Source of the DNA: Paraburkholderia sediminicola
GTDB lineage: Bacteria > Pseudomonadota > Gammaproteobacteria > Burkholderiales > Burkholderiaceae
Reading direction: 5' to 3'
Assembly: GCF_902859805.1 (NCBI RefSeq)
Contig: NZ_CADIKC010000001.1
Coordinates: 1,302,001-1,366,000 of the forward strand
DNA length: 64,000 nt
In this document: one piece after another, positions 16,529-24,833 of the stretch
How the letters are laid out: every line of letters begins with the position of its first letter
Position numbering within the stretch: the first letter of the stretch is position 1
Notes under the pieces: model-generated
What the model saw: only the letters and a program-made list of their open reading frames with translations
The model's database searches: none
Told to the model about the DNA's origin: nothing
Position numbers and translations under genes: made by a program

Positions 16529-17716
16529 CTAACTCGGCTCATAGAAGATGGCATCAAGCATTGCCGCACGAGCCTTCCACGCTCGAAGCTCCTCTTTCGA
16601 TTTCGGGGGCGATGACTTCCACCACGGCGCGTCCATGATCCGCTCGATGACTTCGTCCCAGTAACGGTCATAGTCGAGCTTTGATGCATACTTAATTCCA
16701 ATGTCATTTGCCAGCTTTTTCTTGTTTGCGCTGTCCACGCAAAGAAACTGGTCTGGTCTCTTCATGCCGAGCAGGCGGGTGGCCGTTGCAACGCCGTCGT
16801 TGCCATCAGGGAATGCCTTCACGAATTCAGCAACATAGCTCTCGTATTGCGCCTTTGTCACGGTTCCTTCGAGTGGAATGCAATCCAACGCAGCAGAAAT
16901 GTGTTCCGGATCGCTAATGATACGATTCTTAAAAACTCCGGCACCCTTCATAGACCCGAACCAGGCAGAGTTTTCTATAGCGTTGTTCGGTATTCCTGCA
17001 ATAGCTCTCCGTATTTGACTATCTAAGTCCTTGAAGTGTGGGGTGCTCAAAAAGCAATCTCGAAATCGATCCAGTAGAGCTAGGCGCTTGCCAAAGCCAA
17101 AAGTTTCATCGCTACGCTGGATTTCAGCAAGAAAACTTGGCCAATCCAAGCTCATTACGTGGCTATCGACGGCAGGTTTGGACGCCAGGTTTTCTCCATA
17201 CTGATCCATCAGCTTTCGCAACTCAGGCTGTTTGGCTTGCCAAATTATTCGGTAGTTGGCAGCTTCTTGCTTGGTGATGGTTCTGGCGGCGGAAGTGTAG
17301 GTACCGAGGATTTCCTGAAGCTCGTTGAAGCGATCACTGTCCTTTCCAGAGATAAGTGTACTGAGCTCAGTGTTTTCACCCAACGCGCCGGCAGTGAAGT
17401 TTGCACTACCAATTATGGCCTCCCAGTTTTCCCTATTCCAAAAGAGGTAAAGCTTGGGGTGGAACACCCCTTTGGGTTGCAGTATGAACTTGACTGACTC
17501 GGATTTGACGAAATCCTCCAGCACTGTCGGGTGTGTCTGGTAAAAGTGGGTGCCGATAACCCCAGCTCTGATTTTGTGCTTCTTCGCCAAAAGGAGGTCG
17601 TAGATTTTTGTAGCGGAAGATGCCCACGCAACTCCAAAAGCAATGTTGGGGTAACTCTCAATTAACCTTGTAAGATTTTTCTCAAATGCTTTGTTGGTCG
17701 CGATGAGTTGTACCAT
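16529..17716 (-). CDS. Phospholipase-D-fold nuclease-like protein
   Basis: 395 aa. The N-terminal domain carries one HKD motif: FHPKLYLFW (His86, Lys88), then IIGSANFTAGAL (Ser104, Asn106), the pattern of PLD-type nucleases such as Nuc/BfiI/NgoFVII; active enzymes dimerise to pair two motifs. The C-terminal half (residues 200-395) is a separate conserved-looking domain with ATRLLGMKRPDQFLCVDS and a Trp-rich stretch near residue 360, not recognised. The ATG at 17716 was chosen because AAGGA precedes it; a start at 17758 has no such site. It is divergent from a HEPN-like gene. Composition is AT-richer than the flanking chromosome. Likely a DNA-targeting defence or toxin enzyme. Confidence 0.75.
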   Translation of the reverse strand: MVQLIATNKAFEKNLTRLIESYPNIAFGVAWASSATKIYDLLLAKKHKIRAGVIGTHFYQTHPTVLEDFVKSESVKFILQPKGVFHPKLYLFWNRENWEAIIGSANFTAGALGENTELSTLISGKDSDRFNELQEILGTYTSAARTITKQEAANYRIIWQAKQPELRKLMDQYGENLASKPAVDSHVMSLDWPSFLAEIQRSDETFGFGKRLALLDRFRDCFLSTPHFKDLDSQIRRAIAGIPNNAIENSAWFGSMKGAGVFKNRIISDPEHISAALDCIPLEGTVTKAQYESYVAEFVKAFPDGNDGVATATRLLGMKRPDQFLCVDSANKKKLANDIGIKYASKLDYDRYWDEVIERIMDAPWWKSSPPKSKEELRAWKARAAMLDAIFYEPS

Positions 17717-17756
17717 GTCTTCCTTGTTCTGTCGTCGGTAGGAAACGGTAACCATC

Positions 17757-17772
17757 AAGGGCTTTCGCCCTT
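17757..17772. repeat. Short perfect hairpin
   Basis: AAGGGC and GCCCTT are separated by TTTC, about 40 nt upstream of the nuclease start. It could be part of the 5' leader or a protein-binding dyad. Confidence 0.35.
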
Positions 17773-18167
17773 AGACAAAGGCGTGGACGCATAAGCCAGC
17801 GGCATCCACAACCATTAGCCTAACCCAAACAGAGCGCACGGCCGAAACGCATCGAGTTTCAGCCACACGTCACTGTCGAGCGAGGGTCGCTTCATGGCCG
17901 AACTTAGCCGGATGGCGACCGCCTCAGTTCGACCCGAAGCTGTCATTCAGGCCTCTTGGAGGCAACGTCCGCTCTCAAAGCCAATCCGCCATTCGTTCAC
18001 GTCTGGACGAGGGACTTGCCGCCCGGAATGTGCATCTCACCTATGGCTCCTACGATTAGTTCTGAATTCATATCTCCTGCCCCTATACAATTGAGGTCGG
18101 CATCGCGATAATTTCGCGAGTGCTGGATAAAGAGCTTTGTGCCCGTCAACCTTGACGCAGAGATAAT
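17759..18167. other. Divergent spacer between nuclease and HEPN genes
   Basis: About 400 nt with no supported gene. It should contain both promoters. CTGTCATTC at 17940-17948 is the inverted, one-base-variant form of the GAATGACTG word found in the outer spacers. Confidence 0.4.
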
Positions 18168-18899
18168 ATGTCAAAACGCGAAGTCATTTGTAAGGCGATA
18201 GCCGCTCTATATAAGGAGGGTGCCGAACTAGCCGTTGCCTTTCAGAAGAACGAGGAGCAGCAGTTCCAATATGACTATCAACGTTGGTATTCTAAGTCGC
18301 TCAAGGTCATAGAGACACTCGCCTCTGATCGCTACCCCGAGTTTCGTGGATACTACGAAATTGACCCCAAGAGAAAATCTCTTGGCTACGCAACGTATGT
18401 GATACAGGATTACCTTAAAAACGTCATCCCGAATAAGTACGATTATCCAAATTTTGATGCACGGTCCCAGGTGCTTAAATGCTTCTTTAATCAAATAACC
18501 ATACTACATTCAATTGAAGAGCGCGTTGACTCAGTTCTTGGGGACATGGCGGGCGAGCTGTATGCTGAATTCCAGGACGACGAAGTAGCCGTTGCGCGAC
18601 AGCTGGCAAAGATCAGTGCTCGGGCGGCGGGCGCCCTTGCAGGAGTCTTGATCGAAGGTCACCTGCAAAAAGTAGCACAGGCGCACAGTATCAAGATCGC
18701 CAAGAAAAATCCCACCATTGCCGATTTAAATGATCCACTCAAGACGGCATCCGTGATTGACGTTCCTGTCTGGAGGAAGATCAGTTATCTTGCCGATCTA
18801 CGCAATCTTTGCTCTCACAAAAAAGATTTGGAGCCAACAAAAGATCAAGTTGAAGAGCTAATTCAGGGTGCCGAATGGCTTACTAAAAATGTGTTCTGA
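18168..18899 (+). CDS. HEPN-like protein (soluble)
   Basis: 243 aa. The C-terminal part shows an R-x4-H motif, DLRNLCSHKK (Arg212, His217), preceded by the helical segment ISYLADL. This is the catalytic signature of HEPN ribonucleases, common in abortive-infection and toxin systems. Residues 1-100 are helical and rich in Tyr and Lys; residues 145-190 contain AGVLIEGHLQKVAQ and the loop NPTIADLNDPLK. There are no membrane segments. It is the first plus-strand gene of the island, 82 nt before a membrane HEPN-like gene and divergent from the PLD nuclease. Motif seen; RNase activity inferred. Confidence 0.75.
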   Translation: MSKREVICKAIAALYKEGAELAVAFQKNEEQQFQYDYQRWYSKSLKVIETLASDRYPEFRGYYEIDPKRKSLGYATYVIQDYLKNVIPNKYDYPNFDARSQVLKCFFNQITILHSIEERVDSVLGDMAGELYAEFQDDEVAVARQLAKISARAAGALAGVLIEGHLQKVAQAHSIKIAKKNPTIADLNDPLKTASVIDVPVWRKISYLADLRNLCSHKKDLEPTKDQVEELIQGAEWLTKNVF

Positions 18900-18928
18900 T
18901 TGATCAGTTAAAAATAGCGGCTCGACTG

Positions 18929-18961
18929 CGCGGCTTCGGTATGTCACGGAGGTAAGCCGCG
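18929..18961 (+). terminator. Hairpin between the two HEPN genes
   Basis: CGCGGCTT (18929-18936) pairs with AAGCCGCG (18954-18961). No T-run follows; it may only tune expression of the second gene. GGGGGAG follows immediately. Confidence 0.4.
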
Positions 18962-18981
18962 GGGGAGTTGCTTCTCGATGA

Positions 18982-19902
18982 ATGTCAAAGAAATATTCTT
19001 CCAGATTCGCGGTTTGTTTGAAATATAATTCAAGAGCTAATATGCTGGAAAAATGGTCTCCCTTAACCGCCATAGGTGGTTTCATAGCGCTGTTTGCCGT
19101 GCTTGCGAGCCTCACAAGCCTTGTGGGGTTAACTGACCCGTGGATGTATTTAAATGAGAACCAGATTCTTTATCTTTTCTCTACTTCAGCTCAAGTCATC
19201 GCGAGCATATATGGTTTGACGTTTGCCGGATTTATCTTCTTTCGAAATGAATTAAGCCGAGAGGAGTTGGAGGACGACACACTTTCAGATGCGGTTGAAG
19301 GCCTAAAGAGGCGATATTTTTCCTTGCTTATCTTTATAACTGTTCTTGTGATGCTAACCGTGCTCTTGGCTAATCTCGCAATTTCGTACGAATGGGCTGG
19401 TCGCGGCGAACAAAGCACGATAATTATCAACACAGCCCAATCTGCTTTTGTGGCAAGCCTTTTTTCAATAGCATATTTTATATTTGACGTTGCCTCTCCA
19501 AAAAGAATTGAATCTATTAGCAAAAATCTTCAAAATAAGCTTGACCCAGGTCATGGACAGGAGAAGAAAGGAAGTCTCGAAAGTTTTTTGAGAAACTACA
19601 ACGAAATCGAATCTTTGCTAATTATTAATGGTCAGCGATACGAAAATGCGATCGCCGCCAGTTACCAAGCAAAAGCGCCCAGGCGCATATCCAACTCACG
19701 GCTTGCTGAAATGCTATTCCGGCAGAAGCGTATAAGTCAGCCGTTATTTGGAAAATTGCGAGAGCTTATAACTCTGAGAAACTCAATTATTCACGGTGCC
19801 GATCCGGTAGTTAGTCAAGAAATAGTCCAAAATTCCGGTGATGTTTTGCAAGAATTGAAGCTAGTTCTTGAAGGGGAGGATATCGGAGTGCCCCAATATT
19901 AG
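18982..19902 (+). CDS. Membrane-anchored HEPN-like protein
   Basis: 306 aa. About four hydrophobic helices occupy residues 25-170 (GGFIALFAVLASLTSLVGL; ASIYGLTFAGFIFF; LLIFITVLVMLTVLLANLAI; SAFVASLFSIAYFIF). A cytosolic C-terminal domain follows with LRELITLRNSIIHGADP, an R-x4-H signature (Arg266, His271). The start is uncertain: ATG 18982 is 14 nt after GGGGGAG, and ATG 19042 with AAGAG is also possible. The membrane-plus-HEPN layout recalls effectors that sense or damage the envelope, but this exact architecture is not one I can name. It is low-GC and probably cotranscribed with the gene upstream. Confidence 0.75.
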   Translation: MSKKYSSRFAVCLKYNSRANMLEKWSPLTAIGGFIALFAVLASLTSLVGLTDPWMYLNENQILYLFSTSAQVIASIYGLTFAGFIFFRNELSREELEDDTLSDAVEGLKRRYFSLLIFITVLVMLTVLLANLAISYEWAGRGEQSTIIINTAQSAFVASLFSIAYFIFDVASPKRIESISKNLQNKLDPGHGQEKKGSLESFLRNYNEIESLLIINGQRYENAIAASYQAKAPRRISNSRLAEMLFRQKRISQPLFGKLRELITLRNSIIHGADPVVSQEIVQNSGDVLQELKLVLEGEDIGVPQY

Positions 19903-20207
19903 CCGCAACGAGAGCATGCAACTCGTGAATGACTGTTGTGTGAGGGATAGAGCCGCTCGAATGTCGGCATCGAATTTTCAGCCAATGACCGTAAGTGGCC
20001 GGATACTGCCTGACGCGGAACAGGCTGCAAGCGGACATTTATCGGCGATACCAGATAGCAACGAACGTCAGGTAAGGCCGATCAACCGCCTTCGTGTCAC
20101 GCCCCTGATCGCCTAGTTGTAGGCAGGAGTGGCCATTCAACTCGGTGCCTCAAAACAACGGGGCGTTCGTTCATCCCAGCAAACTCATCCGCTTCCGACG
20201 ACGCCAA
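19903..20207. other. Degenerate non-coding spacer, right side of accessory island
   Basis: About 305 nt without a gene. It carries GAATGACTG (19927-19935) and CCAATGACCGT (19982-19992) in the same order and orientation as the left spacer. Confidence 0.4.
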
Positions 20208-20441
20208 TCAGTGGGTGTTCTCACGGATGATCCGCTCGAGAATCCCGGTGTCCTCCGTCTCACCCTCCGCCCCCTTGAACACGCATACCTCCGTGTGCCC
20301 ATCGCGGAACACATCAACCTCAACGCGCATCCCGACAACTGTGATTGACACCAGAACGGTATCGGGGCGATTGCGGCTCAACGTGTAGTGAATTTTCGCT
20401 GCGTCGAGCCTTTCGAGCAGATCAAACAAAACTGTTGTCAT
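20208..20441 (-). CDS. Hypothetical 77-aa protein
   Basis: 77 aa, beta-rich alternating pattern (VLVSITVVGMRVEVDVFRDGHTEV), with an acidic tail. Not recognised. The small size, compact fold pattern and steady codon use suggest a real gene. It begins 8 nt after the stop of the small frame upstream on the same strand, so the two look like a bicistron. It could be an immunity-type or phage-derived small protein; no motif decides this. Confidence 0.6.
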   Translation of the reverse strand: MTTVLFDLLERLDAAKIHYTLSRNRPDTVLVSITVVGMRVEVDVFRDGHTEVCVFKGAEGETEDTGILERIIRENTH

Positions 20442-20449
20442 GGCCTTGC

Positions 20450-20644
20450 CTATTTCTTAGACCGGTTGCCGTTAAGCAGCTTCAGCGCTTTTCGCGCCTC
20501 CTTCACACCACCATTTGCATCACTTTGTATATCGCCCAACTTCGGACTCAAGTACTGGCTCGGAAATTCGCGCAGTAAATCAGCGCGCATCCCCATCCCA
20601 CCATTTGCAACACGATACCAGGGGAAAAACCTAATGTCTGACAA
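20450..20644 (-). CDS. Hypothetical 64-aa protein, possibly a remnant
   Basis: 64 aa from a TTG, or 46-48 aa from internal ATGs near GGTGGG. The C-terminal part SDANGGVKEARKALKLLNG looks like true coding sequence. The frame is closed just upstream by a stop, and no strong ribosome site fits the TTG. It may be the 3' remainder of a larger gene or a small orphan protein paired with the following 77-aa gene. Confidence 0.4.
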   Translation of the reverse strand: MSDIRFFPWYRVANGGMGMRADLLREFPSQYLSPKLGDIQSDANGGVKEARKALKLLNGNRSKK

Positions 20645-20715
20645 ATCCTTACGAGTGCATATTTAAACCATATATTCATTAGTGGATTCAGCATAAATTC
20701 CCAGCAGGAGACACG

Positions 20716-20856
20716 ATGAAGATTTCCATCAGTCGAAAGCATCGCGAGTTGCTGAAGTCAGGCAGTGCTGCTGTCATCCCCCGGTTGCAGCACGCACCAG
20801 CGCCGCAACGCTTCCTTGCCCAGCGCGCCCGGCATTCCCCCTTCACCTCCACCTAA
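20716..20856 (+). CDS. Possible 46-aa peptide
   Basis: A short frame beginning MKISISRKHRELLK, with AGGAG five bases before its ATG. It is basic with a Pro/Ala-rich end. The good ribosome site is the only support. It lies in the spacer ahead of the alpha-galactosidase, in a different frame. Confidence 0.3.
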   Translation: MKISISRKHRELLKSGSAAVIPRLQHAPAPQRFLAQRARHSPFTST

Positions 20857-21043
20857 CCCTTTCAATCCAGCCAAAGCTTCACCGCAGGCAAATCAAATCC
20901 TGCACAAGCAAACCCAAGGCGCTCTATCTAAACGAAATCACGTTGCGCGCGGCCAGCAAGATCAATCTCGACCTGACCTGCACAACGACAAGAACGAGCA
21001 CCTACCCAGAAGTCCCAGTTTCATTTTTCAGCAAAGGAAAATC
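20857..21043. other. Spacer ahead of the alpha-galactosidase
   Basis: No gene is supported. The frame of the downstream enzyme stays open here, but its Pro/Gln-rich translation lacks protein character, and the true start is the ATG at 21044. Confidence 0.4.
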
Positions 21044-23179
21044 ATGAAGATCCTGGGTCGCACACAGGTGTATCTGTTCTTCGCGAGCATCGTGATGGCT
21101 TTCGTTTTGTCCGGCTGCGGAGGCGACCAGCAAGGGTCCTCCAACGCCGCAAGCGTCGCGCAAGTCGCGGCCAACTCCGCAAACGTTTCCGCACAAGACG
21201 CGTCATCGCAAACTCGGGCTCAAGGGGCGATTGCACTACCGCCTATGGGGTGGGCCTCGTGGAATGCGTACGGCTGCAACATCACCGAGGATCTGGTGAA
21301 AACCGCCGCGGACGTTATCTCCGACGGCCTGAAGAAAGATGGTCCGTTGATGAAAGCGGGCTACAGCTATATCAACGTCGACGACTGCTGGTTCGCGCCA
21401 TCCCGCGATGCGCAAGGCAACCTGGTCGCCGACCCCGTGAAGTTTCCCAGCGGCATCAAAGCGCTGGCCGACTACGTTCATGCCAGAGGTCTGAAGTTCG
21501 GCATGTATGAAGTGCCCGCAGCCGAAACCTGTGCTCAGCGTAACAATCTGTACCCTGGACACACCAACCCGATGGGCAGTCTTGGGCACGAAGTTCAGGA
21601 TGCCAATACATTCGTGGCATGGGGCGTCGACTACGTGAAGTACGACTGGTGCTCACCGGATGGCACCGTCGACGATCAGGTGGCCGGTTTCCAGAAGATG
21701 CGCGATGCGCTGAACAGTGCGGGTGCCGCCGTGAATCGGCAGATCGTCTACAGCATCAATCCAAACAGTTTTCACACCGACAAGACGGGCAGATCGTATG
21801 ACTGGGGACAAGTCGCGGATCTGTGGAGAACGACTGAGGACATCACCTATGACACCGGCACGCCGGGTCATCAAAGCACGCCTGATTTTTCCAGAATCGT
21901 GAACCAGAATTTCTACGGCAATCTGTTTCCGGAAGCCCAACATACGGGTGTTTATAACGACGCGGACATGATGCTTGCCGGGTTCGGTCTGACCGCCGCG
22001 CAGGATCAGACGCACATGAGCCTGTGGGCCATTTCCGGTGCGCCGCTTATCCTGGGTCTCGATGTCACGACGCCGATCAGCCCGGCAACGATGGCGACGC
22101 TGACCAATCCGGAGGTGCTCGCCGTCGATCAGGACCCGCGTGGCCTTCAGGCGATCCGGGTGGCGGTGCCGCAGAACGGTCTAGGCGTATGGGCCAAGCT
22201 GCTCGCCGGTCAAGGTCGCCGCGCGGTCGTTCTGCTCAACACAACTGGGTCGGCCGCTCCGATCACGGTGAACTGGAAGGATCTCGGGCTGGACCCCGCT
22301 GCTTCGGCCAGCGTGCGGGATATCTGGGCGCACACGGATCTTGGTGCGCACACGTCCGGGTACACGGTGTCCGCTGTTCCGGCTGGCGGCTCCGTCATGC
22401 TGACCATCGCCGGCGTGGACGACGCATCGAAAATCCAACCAGCCAAACCGGACAGACATGAAGGCGGCGCAGCACGCTACACGGTGAATGCAACCACGGG
22501 CGGCTACATTGACGTGACGTACCGGAACGAAGGAATGTCTTCGCTGAAGGTGCCGTTGACGCTCAACGACAACGTACTCACAACAATCCAGTTGCCCGTT
22601 ACCACCGGACACGCCAAAGGCACCGTCACGGTGTACATGCCGTTCGTGCCAGGAAGCAACACGCTGAGTTTCGCTCTTCCGGACAAGGACAAGGGCCACC
22701 ACGCTCTGTCGATCGGCAAGGTGACGCTGATCGCCGCTCCGCAACCCGCATTGCCGCCCGTCGCCTATGAAGCGGAAAGCGCCACCAACATCATTCAGGA
22801 TGCGGCAGTCCAGGCATGCAACATCTGCAGCGGCCACGAAAAGGTCGGCAATTTTGTGAACTCGGATTCGAGCCTCCAGTTCAACGGAATCGCGGTGCCT
22901 GCGGATGGCGAATATGCGGTCCCCGTGGTGTACATCAGCGCGGACGACGGCGGCGGTTCGCCTCGTGCACTAAGCGTGAGCGTCAACAATGGCCCACCGG
23001 TTCCCGTGCAGTTTCCTGGTGAAGGCACCTGGGACTTTCCGATCCTGTCGAGTGCTCAGGTCACGGTCCCGTTGAAAGCCGGTGCGGCCAACACCATCAA
23101 GTTCTCTGTGATTTCCGGCAACTACGGTCCCGACATCGACGGCTTGGGCCAGCCAGTCAGCCAGCCGGTCAAACAGTGA
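21044..23179 (+). CDS. Secreted GH27 alpha-galactosidase with C-terminal carbohydrate-binding region
   Basis: 711 aa. A lipoprotein signal ends at FVLSGCGG, so the protein is lipid-anchored. The catalytic barrel starts PPMGWASWNAYGCNI, shows INVDDCW, and the nucleophile segment VDYVKYDWCSPDG, all typical of GH27. A beta-sandwich follows (residues about 430-540). A C-terminal domain beginning VAYEAESATN resembles CBM35/CBM6-type modules. It should release terminal alpha-galactose from plant oligosaccharides or galactomannan. ATG 21044 follows AAGGA. The esterase gene follows at 24 nt, giving a two-gene plant-glycan unit. Confidence 0.88.
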   Translation: MKILGRTQVYLFFASIVMAFVLSGCGGDQQGSSNAASVAQVAANSANVSAQDASSQTRAQGAIALPPMGWASWNAYGCNITEDLVKTAADVISDGLKKDGPLMKAGYSYINVDDCWFAPSRDAQGNLVADPVKFPSGIKALADYVHARGLKFGMYEVPAAETCAQRNNLYPGHTNPMGSLGHEVQDANTFVAWGVDYVKYDWCSPDGTVDDQVAGFQKMRDALNSAGAAVNRQIVYSINPNSFHTDKTGRSYDWGQVADLWRTTEDITYDTGTPGHQSTPDFSRIVNQNFYGNLFPEAQHTGVYNDADMMLAGFGLTAAQDQTHMSLWAISGAPLILGLDVTTPISPATMATLTNPEVLAVDQDPRGLQAIRVAVPQNGLGVWAKLLAGQGRRAVVLLNTTGSAAPITVNWKDLGLDPAASASVRDIWAHTDLGAHTSGYTVSAVPAGGSVMLTIAGVDDASKIQPAKPDRHEGGAARYTVNATTGGYIDVTYRNEGMSSLKVPLTLNDNVLTTIQLPVTTGHAKGTVTVYMPFVPGSNTLSFALPDKDKGHHALSIGKVTLIAAPQPALPPVAYEAESATNIIQDAAVQACNICSGHEKVGNFVNSDSSLQFNGIAVPADGEYAVPVVYISADDGGGSPRALSVSVNNGPPVPVQFPGEGTWDFPILSSAQVTVPLKAGAANTIKFSVISGNYGPDIDGLGQPVSQPVKQ

Positions 23180-23202
23180 ACCGGCGATCCTTGGAGACAG
23201 GC

Positions 23203-24408
23203 ATGAAGAACTTCTTGATGCGGATTGCGCTGCCGTTGGTATTGGCTGCGAGCGGGGTGCAGGTGTCCGTTGCCGCCGACGCGACGGCCCAACCGAACGC
23301 CGCAACGGCAGAATCGTGGAACAAAGGCGCGCGCTTCCGGCACGACGAAGTAGCGGTCCTGTTCGTGATGGGGCAAAGCAACAGTGCCGGTCTTAACGGC
23401 CTGCCCGCGAATCTGACGTTGACGGGAGCCTCGGGTGCTGGCGCGGGCACCGGCGGGATGCCGGCACCCAATGTCTGGGGCATCCGCAACGACGGTTGGG
23501 GGAACATCGCCGGTAATGCCGACGGGCCGGGTGCGCCATTTACCCAACCGATATCCTCGATTGATCACGTGTCGTGGGTGAACTGGTCGGACAGCACCTC
23601 GTCCGACATGAATCTCGGCTACTACGGCGGCAGCGGCAACGCCGCCGATTTCGCCGCGTATGCGTGGCAGTCGGCGATCAATGCAGGCGAGCCGCTGCCC
23701 GATCTGTACATCATTCATATCGGCTGGGGCAGCCAGGGCGTGGACGTCGCCGACGATGCGTTCAGCGGCTGCTGCGGCTGGACGGTGCATGGCGTTAATC
23801 TCTGGCAGCCCATGCTCGATGCAAGCAAGACGCCGACGTATGCGCTTGCACCGTTCGCGCGCCGCATGATGTATCTGGGACTGAAGCAGATTCTGGCAAG
23901 CGGCAAGAAGCCGCGTGTCCTCGGCCTGGAGTGGAACCAGTGGGAGGCAGAAGCAGCGCCGCTGAATTCGGCCGGCAACGCAACGACGATTCATCGCGCG
24001 CCGCAGAATTACGCTTACCTATTCAGCAGTTTCTTTGCTGCGGTGGGTTCGACCTTCCCGGTGCTGATCGTGAAACCGTTGTCGACGGCTTACGACAACG
24101 TCACCAACGCGGTCGCGCCTTATAATCCCGCCGCGCTTGCGTCGATGCAGAACGTGTTCGGCGGCTTCGTCGACGCGAATCCTCGCATCTTCAGTTTCGC
24201 CGATGCGTCGCAGTCGCCGGACTGGAATGGACAGCCGCCCGGCTTCGGTATTTTCCAGGGCGGCACATTAGGCGGTGGAGACGGCAGCGTGCACTACAAC
24301 CTGGACACGCAGAAATGGTTCGGCGAGCAGGCGCTTGCATCGTGTCTCGGGCACGCCCGATCCTGTGGGCCGCGCATTACGGATCTGCCGAGGCGCCTGC
24401 CGAATTAA
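23203..24408 (+). CDS. Secreted SGNH hydrolase / sialate O-acetylesterase-like carbohydrate esterase
   Basis: 401 aa. The signal peptide ends near VSVAADA. The nucleophile is in VMGQSNSAG, the hallmark of the SASA carbohydrate-esterase family; a C-terminal DGSVHYN supplies the catalytic His. The usual WHQGESD block is changed to IHIGWGSQG, so oxyanion geometry may differ. ATG 23203 has GGAG seven bases upstream and was preferred to a GTG overlapping the previous stop. It is cotranscribed with the GH27 enzyme and may remove acetyl groups from the same glycan. Confidence 0.8.
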   Translation: MKNFLMRIALPLVLAASGVQVSVAADATAQPNAATAESWNKGARFRHDEVAVLFVMGQSNSAGLNGLPANLTLTGASGAGAGTGGMPAPNVWGIRNDGWGNIAGNADGPGAPFTQPISSIDHVSWVNWSDSTSSDMNLGYYGGSGNAADFAAYAWQSAINAGEPLPDLYIIHIGWGSQGVDVADDAFSGCCGWTVHGVNLWQPMLDASKTPTYALAPFARRMMYLGLKQILASGKKPRVLGLEWNQWEAEAAPLNSAGNATTIHRAPQNYAYLFSSFFAAVGSTFPVLIVKPLSTAYDNVTNAVAPYNPAALASMQNVFGGFVDANPRIFSFADASQSPDWNGQPPGFGIFQGGTLGGGDGSVHYNLDTQKWFGEQALASCLGHARSCGPRITDLPRRLPN

Positions 24409-24410
24409 AC

Positions 24411-24833
24411 TCAGCGCAGACTTTTAACCTGGCTCGGCGTGACATCTCCAGCAAATCGATTGCCGAAATGGGTTCTCGTGTAGTTGACGACAGCAGCGAC
24501 CTGATCGTCATTCATCTCGTCGCCAAAGGATGGCATCGCCTTCCGGCCGTGCAGTACGTTGATGATGACGTAGGGTGCTACTTCGACTGCCGGGTTGTCA
24601 GCGAGCGCCGGGTAGTGACCGGCGCCCTGTGCGCCTTTTCCATCCGGCATGTGGCATCCGGCGCAGGTAGCGTTATAAAGCGCTTCACCGCTTTGTTCGG
24701 TGAACCGGTAGTCCGGTGAAATTGTGAAGGCGTGTGACGCGTCCTGTGCCACGGTCTGAGCCGGCACCACAGTCGCGGCTCCCATCAGCAAGGCCATCAG
24801 CATCGCGCTGAGGATCAGTGGTGGCCTATCCAT
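24411..24833 (-). CDS. Periplasmic monohaem cytochrome c
   Basis: 140 aa. An N-terminal signal (LILSAMLMALLMGAATVVPA) precedes a c-type haem site CAGCH within YNATCAGCHMPDG, and a distal Met in RKAMPSFG. The start overlaps the 3' end of the amine oxidase gene by 8 nt, so the two are translationally coupled. It probably takes electrons from that flavoenzyme or a partner dehydrogenase. Confidence 0.88.
   Translation of the reverse strand: MDRPPLILSAMLMALLMGAATVVPAQTVAQDASHAFTISPDYRFTEQSGEALYNATCAGCHMPDGKGAQGAGHYPALADNPAVEVAPYVIINVLHGRKAMPSFGDEMNDDQVAAVVNYTRTHFGNRFAGDVTPSQVKSLR

Noticed and set aside
16005..20207. Integrase- or tRNA-bounded genomic island
   Set aside because: No tRNA gene, integrase or attachment-site direct repeat was found at the edges; only weak spacer similarity is present.
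20548..20742. 64-aa minus-strand frame with hydrophobic stretch
   Set aside because: Overlaps a better frame, lacks a ribosome site and has odd Trp/Cys composition.
20765..21043. 93-residue N-terminal extension of the alpha-galactosidase
   Set aside because: The internal ATG at 21044 has a ribosome site and starts a perfect lipoprotein signal; the extension would bury it.
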